DNA of 64,000 nt, from contig CM028334.1 in the NCBI GenBank assembly GCA_016647705.1, forward strand, positions 14,616,402-14,680,401, written 5' to 3'. Below the pieces are notes generated by a model. That model made no database searches, was not told the DNA's origin, and saw nothing but the letters and a program-made list of their open reading frames with translations. The translations under genes and the position numbers were made by a program. The stretch is from Eucommia ulmoides. Taxonomy: Eukaryota; Streptophyta; Magnoliopsida; Garryales; Eucommiaceae. This document shows, piece by piece, positions 55,770 to 64,000 of the stretch (the first letter of the stretch is position 1; each line of letters starts with the position of its first letter).

Positions 55770-57328
55770 TTAATTTATCTTGTCTTCTGAGTACAACTTT
55801 TGTTTGGTTGCAAATATAAAACAAAGAAAAACTACCACATGCGATTAATTAACAAGAGGATAAGGAAACACCTTGTATAAAATTGTCGGAATCTATGAAA
55901 AAGAATTTAGCGTATTTGCAAAAAAAAAAAAAAAAAAAAAAGAAAAGCAAAATATTTCAATATGAATGTCTGGTCAATTTATATTTTTAAAATACTTTTT
56001 TTTTTAATTATTATAATCACTAATATTTATAGCTAATTAAAAATCGTTTCTGTTTTGAAATCATCTTAAGAAAACAACCACAAATACTTATGACTCAATT
56101 CTACTTTATTTTTTAAAAAAAAATACACGAGAATATCTATAAAAAAAATAGAATCAATCAAGGGATGATTATGCTATAAAATATTTTGAGAATTAAATCA
56201 TAAATTTAGTCATGACTATACCATGTTGATATAGGGGAGCGCGCTCCTAAAATCGTTTGGTAAAGTGATTAATTGTGACGTGCCAAAAAAACATAAGAAA
56301 AGAAAAATGCCTATAACTTGTGGAAGAGCATAGATAGGACCATAGGATCATGCCTTTTGAACCATATGATCATTAATTAGCATGTCTGGCCTCGGTTAAA
56401 CTGGTATTTTAAGCTCTGTTTTTGCCTTTTCAATTTTTTTTTTTTCATGTGAAATTGGACATAATGCCTTTTTTTTTCCCCTTGAAATCATTGACAAAAT
56501 AGTTTTAGATTTGAGATATTTATTTTTTAAATTTTGATAATAATAGACTAGTTGAATTATCCTATTAATCATAAGGGTCACCATCGGATCACCGTAGGTC
56601 TACATATGAATCACTGTCGACTATTACCATTAGATTTTGCTAGTTGTTACTGCCAGACATTCATTTTTAAGTGATACTCAGATCCTGTTGACAATTAAAA
56701 TTGCATGCATCAAATAATTATTCAATTAAATGTGACAATACTTGTATCAAAACACAGAAAGCAAAGTGAAATTAACCCTAAAGAATTTATAGTTTTAAGT
56801 CATTAGTTATATGCATATCACTTGAAATTTAGATCTATTTTTAAGTGATACTCGGGATTTGTTTGACACTTTAAATTGAATTCATCTAGTACTTATTCAA
56901 TTTGTGAGTTTGATAAAATAATAATAATATGAATAATAATAAATTAATGTATTAACTATCGCTTAAAAATAGGCCAAGAAAGTAAGTGAATTTCACATGA
57001 GTTAACACTTAAAATTATATATTTTTTGTTAATATAAATATCATGAAACTATAACATTTAAAAAATATAGAGAAAAAATATAAAATAAAATTCTAGAGAG
57101 AGAAAATAATACGAGAAAAAATAAATATAGAGTAAGTTGAAAAGAGAGATTTTTTTTTTTAAAATCAAATTGTAAGAAAAAATTTTAAAAGTCCAAATTT
57201 GTTACAATGGAAACTTAGTCAAATCCAAAATATGTCAAAGAAAATTATGTAACGAATTCATTACTTAATAGATTCAATTTTTAAATTTCAAAACATAAAA
57301 TTTTGCACATATCAGCTTTTAACACCTA
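55770..57328. other. AT-rich intergenic DNA
   Basis: No gene. A run of about 24 A at 55919-55942, and two copies of TTTTTAAGTGATACTC (56665, 56830) about 165 bp apart. Otherwise nothing recognised. Confidence 0.4.
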
Positions 57329-57896
57329 GAGAATGTTCGATAAGCAAAATAAATGATGAAAATTGAACAAATTAAGTACTTATTTAATTAAATTTATTTG
57401 ATAATTTTAACTAACATTATTTAATTAACTAAGTGTTACTTAAATTTTTAATTTTGTTGGCTTAAAATTTTAAGTTAATTTCAAATTTTTTTTTTTTTTT
57501 TTTCACTTAATAGACTCAGTCTCATTTTTTTTAAGACCATTTTATTTTACCATTACCATTACCATTTCAGATCTCACCCTAAACAAATCCTGATTTTAGT
57601 AAAATATAAAGATTTTTTATTTTCAAATCTCACATTTTCTTTTTCATTTTAATTTAAATTTTTTCTGGTATTATCTTGATTTTAGTAAAAATTTAACTTT
57701 AAAGATAGTAATGTAAATTAAATAATTTTCAATCTTAAAATTTATACTTATCAAACAAACCTTAAAGAATTTAACATTTAAAAAATCAACACTTAAAATT
57801 TTAATTTTATCAAACAAGTTTATGATATTATCAATACTTAAAAATTCGTGTTTAAAATTTAGCACTTAAAATTTAAGCGGTTATCAAATATGGTCT
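57329..57896 (-). mobile_element. MITE related to the right-hand Harbinger element
   Basis: On the minus strand it starts GACCATATTTGATAACCGC at 57896 next to TTA (57897-57899). Its subterminal part (GTTTGATAAGTATAAATTT, TTAATTTACATTACTATC, ATCAAGATAATACC) matches 62045-62120 and 61335-61410. The other end reads GAGAATGTTCGATAAGC at 57329, where the TTA appears mutated to CTA. About 570 bp, no ORF. Confidence 0.6.
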
Positions 57897-57910
57897 TAAT
57901 TTTAAATTTA

Positions 57911-58080
57911 TTCAAACAATGACCTTAACATTTTACATGCTTTATTTATTTTTATTGAAAACATTGAATTTAATAATTGTGTAATAGATTTAGCATTCAA
58001 ACAATGACCTTAACATTTTACATGCTTTATTTATTTTTATTGAAAACATTGAATTTAATAATTGTGTAATGGATTTAGTT
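57911..58080 (+). repeat. 85-bp direct tandem duplication
   Basis: TTCAAACAATGACCTTAAC begins at 57911 and again at 57996. The two 85-bp units differ at only a few bases, so the duplication is recent. Confidence 0.9.
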
Positions 58081-58149
58081 TTAAGTATAGAATCATGATA
58101 TCTCTTCCATTAATTTTTATTTTTATTTTTTTTAAAAGGAAATCTTTTA

Positions 58150-58969
58150 CTAAGACAGGTGTTCACGTAATGACAAAGTATATCTATAATTTGTTTTTGC
58201 CAAGTGAAAATCAATTCTATCACACATAATAAATTTATGAGAAATGCCTCTAAAAGTCTCATTCCATAAAAATATTACTTTATGAAGTTCTGTAACAATA
58301 ATTTTTTTATATATGAAATAGAATCTAAAAAGTGATTTTTGAAATTTTGAGATCTCTAAAAAAATTTCCCTAAACTTAATACGTTGCATCGGGAGGTATT
58401 TTAGATATTAAAATTATTTATATAATTTGAAGAAGTAATAAAATGTCATCAAAGATAAAATTGAACAATAAAAACAAATCTGGGCAAATTAAGACTAACT
58501 TTTTTTTAAAGATGCGTCTGGTTGGATAGAAAAATAATGAAAAAAAATAGAAATAAACATAGAAAAAAAAAGAAAGGAAAAAAAAAGATTATTTGGTATC
58601 GATGAAAAATGGGATAAAAAATTGATATATATTTTAATTTATTTTTGTAATATATAAATATAACATAATAAATTATATCAAATTGAATTATTATTTTTAT
58701 TTTTATTAATTTTTTTTTAACTAAATAATATTAGAAAAAATAAATTGTTTTTTACAATCTATTTACTTTTTTTTTTTCAACCAACCAGTGCCATGCTCGT
58801 CTCTCCATTAAAGGACCCATCATAACTATACCTACTCTAAATCTGATTTCTGACGTCTGACTTCTGATTTATGACTTCTGACTTTTTTGAGGACGACTAT
58901 TGTCTGGCAACCATTATAAAAGAGTTTATATAAAAAATCTCTTTAATTTTTGAAAAAATTACATATTAA
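58150..58969. other. AT-rich intergenic DNA
   Basis: No gene. A short tandem run of TTCTGACGTCTGACTTCTGA type occurs at 58848-58888. Confidence 0.4.
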
Positions 58970-60290
58970 TTTTAAAAAAATAAATTATTTACCACTTATT
59001 CCCATCGATTTTTTTTTGCACCGATTAGTCCCGTCAACACGTTTTCCTTACACCAATTAGTCCTATCAACACCTTTTCTTACACCAATTAGTCCCATTTT
59101 AAAAAATGCTGAGGATTGAGTTTACCGAAATACCCTCCTATGAGTTTCACATTGAAAAGGAAGATCGTCAAATTGGTGTACCACCGCTGTCAGCCGCCTG
59201 CCGCCGCCATCATAAATTACAGCTTTACCTCAAATTTTATCACTTTTTGTCACTTTTATATGTTCCCAAAAAAAAAAAAAAAATCTTAATTTTAGGATAA
59301 AATCGTTACTAAACGTAATGTAAAATAAGAGAACAATTGATGTTATATTCAACATTTATAGGTGTTCAATGTAATATCATATGTATTTTACTCTGCATAC
59401 AAAAATAAGAGAATAATGGATGTTACATTCAACATCCACATGAGGGGTATTTTGGTTAGAAAAAAATAACATTAAAAAAAAAAAAAAAAACAGTTGATGT
59501 TACATTTAACATCCACAGGTGTTGAATGTTACATTCAACATCCATATGAGGGGCATTTTGGTCAGAAAAAAATAACATTAAAAAAAAAAAAAACACAGTT
59601 GATATTACATTCAACATCCACATGAGGGGTATTTTGGTTAGAAAAAAATAATATTAAAAAAAATAAATAAAAAAATTGATGTTACATTCAACATCCACAG
59701 GTGTTGAATGTTACATTCAACATCCACAGGAGGGGCATTCAGAATCCACATTAGGGGCATTTTGGTCAGAAAAAAATAACATTAAAAAAAAAAAACACAA
59801 TTGATGTTATATTCAACATCCACAGGTATTGAATGTTACATTCAACATCCACATGAGGTGTATTCAACATCCACATGAGGGGCATTTTGGTCAGGAAAAA
59901 ATAATATTAAAAAAAAAAAAACACAGTTGATATTACATTCAACACTCACAGGTGTTAAATGTTACATTCAACACTCACAGGTGGTAAATGTTACATTCAA
60001 CATCCACATGAGGAGCATTTTGGTAAAAAAAAAATAGCATTAAAAAAAAAAAAAAAAACAATTGATGTTACATTCAACACCGAATGTTATATTCAACATC
60101 CACATGAAGGGTATTTTGGTCAGAAAAAAATAGTATAAAAAAAATAAAATAAAAAAAATAAAAAAAAAAATTAATAATTTTGATGTTACATTCAACATCC
60201 ATGTGAGGAGTATTTTGGTCATAGAAAGACAAAAGGACTTATTGGTGAAAAAAAAAGTGATGGGAGTATTTGGTAATTTCTTTTGTATTT
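58970..60290. mobile_element. Inverted-repeat element carrying a minisatellite
   Basis: The left end TTACCACTTATTCCCATCG with a T-run and CACCGATTAGTCCCG is mirrored at the right (minus strand TTACCAAATACTCCCATCAC, a T-run, CACCAATAAGTCC). The arms of about 45 bp are imperfect. The middle is the 59330-60235 tandem array. No transposase and no certain target duplication. Confidence 0.5.
59330..60235 (+). repeat. Minisatellite with TGTTACATTCAACATCCACA units and A-runs
   Basis: Eight or more units of about 80-130 bp, each with GATGTTACATTCAACATCCA, GAGGGGCATTTTGGTC, then AAAAAATAACATTAA and a run of A. Units are often duplicated internally (TTGAATGTTACATTCAACA is a palindrome). Confidence 0.85.
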
Positions 60291-60299
60291 TAGGCCTAA

Positions 60300-61232
60300 A
60301 TAGTGCATGCCCCTTAATTTTTTTGCGTTTATACTAAAAACCCTTCTTATAATTTTACGAATATCAATCACCCCTCTATACTTTTATAATTTATACCGCT
60401 CACCTCCTTCTCAATGAATAATTGTTGACACAACATTATTAATTAGCAAAAATATCCTCAAATAATTTGACTTTAGTTACATGACATAAATATCCATTCT
60501 TAATTAGACAAATATACCTCCTTCTTCTTCTTCCTCCTTCCCTACAATTTTCTATTTTCTTTGGACATTTTTTTTTTTCCTTTTTTTTTTAAGACAATAT
60601 ATCTACATAAACACCACATGCATGTATATACATGGAAAAATCACTTCAATTCAAATCAAATTATACACATAAGTATGTTTGACGAAGACGATGATGGCGA
60701 CAAACAACTTGTTTGTAATTTGATTCAGATCTGGAAATTTCAGATCTGGAGATAGATAGAGAGACGGCGACACTACAAACGTGCAACGGTGACGGACTTC
60801 ACGAATGATCGCAGTGATGGTTGTGAACATGGCGACGATTCCCAGCATGAGCGTGGATCGTAGCCCAAGGGAAAAACACGGTGGATCATATATATATAGA
60901 GAGAGAGAGAGAGCACGGCGGCAGACCGTAGACCACTCCAGATCGGAGATCGACGATTGAACAAGGCCTGTTATCTCTTTCTCTCTCGACGAATCGAAGA
61001 TCAAACGACCTTCCTCATTCGACGACAACGAAGAACCAATTTTGGATTTCACAATCGAATTTGGTGTTCTTCAACGAACGACTGAACAAGGATTCTCGAT
61101 TCGTCAGTTGAACATGGATTCTTCTCTCTCTCGACAAATTGACGATCGAACTTCCTCCTTTAACGATGATGACGACAACGACAAACTCAATCAACCGCCG
61201 ACGACCTTCAACGCCTAAGGTCTTTCTTCGTC
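60300..61232. other. Intergenic DNA, no gene recognised
   Basis: 60670-61230 is richer in G/C, with repeated GACGAT/TCGACGA motifs and TATATATA followed by (GA)n at 60890-60914. ORFs on the minus strand have no recognisable domain. It could be an old UTR or repeat. Confidence 0.35.
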
Positions 61233-61235
61233 TTA

Positions 61236-61895
61236 GGACATGTTTGATAATCACTTAAAAAATAAGTGCTGAAAATATCAGAAGGTTATTTGATAAAATT
61301 GTACTGAAAATTTAAGTGCTGATTTTTTTTTTTTTGTTTGATAAGTACAAAATTTGTATGTTAAAAATTGTTTAATTTACATAACTACCTTTGAATCAAG
61401 ATAATATGGAGGAAAAAAAAAATTTAAGACCAAAAAAATAAAATCAGGGTGCCATTTTTTAAAAAAAAAATTCTATTAAAATTTAAAGTAAAAATCAACC
61501 CAAAAATATATAATATTATGTATTTTTGATGCAGTTTGATTGCTTAAATTAAATTATAACAATAATTTAAATATAAAATAAAATTAAAATCCTAAAATAA
61601 TTCAAAGTTAATTTAATTTTCATTAAATCTAACTCTAATTAAATCTTCATAGGGGATCAAGGGTAAAATGATCAAAATATTTTTTTTAAATAGAAAATAA
61701 TGGAGTGCATTAAGCAAAATGAAATAAGTGAAATGGTCTTGACTTAATTTTTTACTCACATTTTGACTTAATTTTTAAGTTATCTTAATTAATTAAGTAA
61801 TACTAATTGTATTTATTAGATAAACTTAATTAATTAAGTACTTAATATAATCAGTTTTAAGCGATTTTTTTTTTTTTTTTTAATGAAACATGCTC
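61236..61895. mobile_element. Harbinger-type MITE beside the autonomous element
   Basis: 660 bp bordered by TTA at 61233-61235 and 61896-61898. Left end GGACATGTTTGATAATCAC; right end (minus strand) GAGCATGTTTCATTAAAA. Its left 170 bp matches the left end of the Harbinger element at 61905 (AAGTGCTGAAAAT, TTTGATAAGTRCAAAATTTG, TTAATTTACATAAYT, GAATCAAGATAATA). It is probably a deletion derivative mobilised by that transposase. Confidence 0.75.
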
Positions 61896-61924
61896 TTACT
61901 CTTAGGGGTTGTTTGATAACGACT

Positions 61925-62040
61925 TAATTTTTAAGTGCTGAAAATTTAAGTGCTGAAAATTAAGTGCTTAAATTTTAAGTGCTGAAAAATTAAGAAAGTT
62001 GTTTGATAAATTGTGCTGAAAATTTAAGTGCTGAATTTTT
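61925..62040 (-). repeat. Subterminal AAGTGCTGAAAAT repeats
   Basis: Six or so copies of AAGTGCTGAAAAT or AAGTGCTTAAATTT lie within 120 bp of the element end, with extra copies in the MITE at 61236. Such repeats are candidates for binding sites of the element's Myb-like protein or transposase (inference). Confidence 0.65.
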
Positions 62041-62258
62041 TTTTTTTTGTTTGATAAGTGCAAAATTTGAATTGTTGAAAATTATTTAATTTACATAATT
62101 GCCCTTGAATCAAGATAATACAAAAAATAAATATAAAAATAAATAAATAAAAATAGAGAATAAAACAATAAAATAAAAACACCAATAATATACTAAGAAG
62201 TTCAAATAAATAAATTATCACAAGTCAACAATAACATAGAATTCAACAAAAATAAAAA

Positions 62259-63631
62259 TTAAATTCGGGAATTAAACAATTCAATTACAATTCTCTCTCT
62301 CAAGTTAATCATATATGCTTGATCTGCTTGCTTGCTTCCCCTTCTAGTTTCAATTTCTGAAGTAATTATTTCATCATCAGATGATTCATTTACTTCATAA
62401 CCTTCAGTAAATTGGTCAAAAAAATCATCAGTCACAATTGTTTTCCGAAGATAGTTATGAATAGCTACACAAGCAATAACAATATTTCTCTGCACTCCAA
62501 ATGTATATGATGACATCAACTTCAAGATTGGAAAACGCATTTTCAGAACCCCAAAAGCTCGTTCAATTACATTCCGTAATTTGGCATGAGCATGGTTGAA
62601 AAGTTCTTCTTTCGTTCTAGGACCGTTACTCCTAAAGTCAGACAACCAATATCGTACATTACGATAGGGCACCATAAATCCCCTTGTATGAGTATATGCA
62701 GCATCGCATAAATAATAGTTATCTGTATAATTAATATGTAGAAATATTATTCAATCGCATAACTCATAAATATACTAAATTGTATTATACAATTAAATTA
62801 ATATGAAAAATAATGTAAAAAGAACTTACCTGGCAAAGGAAATGGAAAATTGTTCGCTGGATCATTCATAGTTTCTGACAACACTCTTGCGTCATGTGCA
62901 ACACCTTCCCAACCAGCCCATAAAAATGTAAAAATCATATCGAAGTCACATATCGCAAGCACATTTTGATAACACTGTCCTCTCCCTCTTCCTCTAAATG
63001 GAACTTGCTTATCAGGAGAAATAACCGCATGAATAAGAGTTCCATCAAGTGCCCCTACAGCACCCTTTAAAAAGAATCGGTTAATTCAAACAAAACACCA
63101 AAATCAACTACTAAACAAACAATTTAGATATTTTACCTGAAATATTTGCCTAAGGCGTTGATGGTATTGATTTGAACTCTCATTGCTTGTTGTCGGGATG
63201 ATCATTTCTTTAGAAAAATATATCATTGCATCCAATACTTCATGAAAAATTTTATGTATAGTTTGAGTTGAATGGTTGAATCTTCTCTTCACACAACGAA
63301 TTCTTGAATTGTGACTTAAAATTAAGAGAAATATTGTCATTTTCTCTTTAACGGAAATGTAACGACTATCTTTTAACCATCCTTTGTTTTCGAAGTAGGT
63401 ACACAACCTTATGAATGGGTCAATCTTCATCCTCAACATTTCGAGACAATGAGAATCATTTCCGTTAACAATTTCTTCTACATATAATTTTCCACTAAGA
63501 GAGGAATCGGTATCGGGTCTTCTTCTATTTCTCCTTATTTTTTTCATTAACAAAAGAACTGCAACTTTCTTTAAGACGATATTTGAATTCTTTACTTTCA
63601 TTCTACAACAAAAATAAAATACTTTAATCAC
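62259..63631 (-). CDS. PIF/Harbinger transposase (HARBI1-like DDE nuclease), three exons
   Basis: Exons on the minus strand are 63137-63631, 62830-63064 and 62259-62722, joined at GTAAAA/AAAG and GTAAGT/ACAG. They total 1194 nt with no stop, giving 397 residues from the first Met. The real start may be one of the inner Mets (for example MKKIRRNRRRPD). The catalytic triad is visible: D172 in ALDGTLIHA, D223 in GVAHDARVL and E297 in VIERAFGVLK. Other family motifs are RGRGQCYQNVLAICD, YYLCDAAYTHTRGFMVPYR and NHAHAKLRNVIE. The enzyme cuts and reinserts elements with TTA/TAA target sites, working with a Myb-like partner in the nucleus. Intact exons and clean splice sites make this a candidate active source. 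Confidence 0.9.
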
Positions 63632-63824
63632 CGGCTAAAAATATTTCATTGAAATAAAAAGTCAAATATCACATATATATAAAATCTTAAAAAAAACAAA
63701 TACATAATGAGTCACATATTAAAACCACTAAGCGAATACTCAAATACTTATAAATCCAAATACTACATTAACATAAAAATTCATAATTGAAGTTCAACAA
63801 AAGATAATTCAAAATCCGTTACAT

Positions 63825-64000
63825 TCAAAGAAATCCTAATTTCTTCGCATTCATTTTTAGCCAATTGATTCTAACTTCTTCGGGTTTTCGAACTAATGTC
63901 ATCCATTGTTCTCGATGTGATTGACTCTCACAAAAGATACTTAGCGCCGCAATATATAAAGGGTCATCCATTTGGAGCATTATCATACTATCCAAAGCTC
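63825..64000 (-). CDS. C-terminal part of Harbinger Myb/SANT-like protein (ORF1)
   Basis: A minus-strand frame runs from the window edge (residues ALDSMIMLQMDDPLY) to a stop at 63825. It holds IAALSIFCESQSHREQWMTL and VRINWLKMNAKK, the C-terminal region typical of plant Myb_DNA-bind_3-type proteins encoded beside PIF/Harbinger transposases. The DNA-binding domain should lie further upstream, outside the window. It ends about 190 bp upstream of the transposase first Met. The partner protein is known to help the transposase bind the ends and enter the nucleus. Confidence 0.7.
   Translation of the reverse strand, partial: ALDSMIMLQMDDPLYIAALSIFCESQSHREQWMTLVRKPEEVRINWLKMNAKKLGFL

Larger units (their letters stand above)
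61905..64000 (-). mobile_element. PIF/Harbinger transposon, probably autonomous, truncated by window edge
   Basis: The left terminus GGGGTTGTTTGATAACGAC follows TTA at 61902-61904. It contains an uninterrupted transposase gene and the end of a Myb-like gene, the two proteins characteristic of autonomous PIF/Harbinger elements, both on the minus strand. The right end lies beyond 64000. Confidence 0.8.

Noticed and set aside
60651..61254. Minus-strand ORFs near the Harbinger MITE
   Set aside because: No conserved domain. They cross a (GA)n/TATA tract, and composition explains the open frames.

Overview
This is plant nuclear DNA, almost certainly from a dicot. It is AT-rich and intron-bearing, and repeats dominate it: Ty3/gypsy and Ty1/copia LTR retrotransposons, PIF/Harbinger elements, a Helitron and MITEs. 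Host-type coding content is small. I see one apparently intact three-exon strictosidine-synthase-like gene (21288-24789, minus strand) and a C2H2 zinc-finger gene fragment carried inside a Helitron. Nothing in the window fixes the species.

Layout, left to right. 1-2139: 5' half of a decayed copia element on the minus strand. 2401-19758: a nest whose outer ends are two direct copies of a repeat I call the GGTGT family. Inside it are an older LTR-like sequence, a complete but dead Tekay/Del-type gypsy element (5433-15067, target duplication CAAAA) and a related solo LTR (16186-18920, duplication GAGTT). 21288-24789: the strictosidine-synthase-like gene with a 2.4 kb first intron. 25100-27016: a Harbinger-type MITE followed by a hAT-like element. 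27809-29754: a short Helitron with both canonical ends and a captured ZAT-type zinc finger. 30121-36126: a third GGTGT-family copy with a 9-bp target duplication. It is split by a defective SIRE-like copia element (30533-35371) that has the same LTR end at both termini. 38007-48591: a Tork-like copia element (duplication AAAAT), itself split by a gypsy solo LTR (43212-46264). 49847-55425: gypsy LTR fragments in opposite orientation, then a fourth GGTGT-family copy carrying an intron-containing gag-like pseudogene. 55427-61232: AT-rich DNA with tandem duplications, a MITE and a minisatellite-bearing inverted-repeat element. 61236-64000: a Harbinger MITE directly beside a probably autonomous Harbinger element. 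That element has an uninterrupted 397-residue three-exon transposase and the end of its Myb-like partner gene, and it runs off the right edge.

The retroelement polyproteins are all broken by stops, frameshifts or insertions. The only genes that read cleanly through their introns are the strictosidine-synthase-like gene and the Harbinger transposase. The nesting gives a relative chronology: the GGTGT-family copies and the Tork element are older than the SIRE-like, Tekay and solo-LTR insertions found inside them.

The observations I rate highest are these. First, the SIRE-like insertion has both outer ends derived from the LTR 3' end, with a perfect target duplication, as expected if a folded-back reverse-transcription product integrated. 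Second, the Tekay-related LTRs carry tandem arrays of small hairpins at comparable positions. One subfamily has GNRA-type loops and another has TTCG loops with covarying stems. Third, the Harbinger pair joins an intact transposase to related MITEs. Fourth, a Helitron has captured a zinc finger. Fifth, the GGTGT family has features of both LTR elements and Mutator-type elements.
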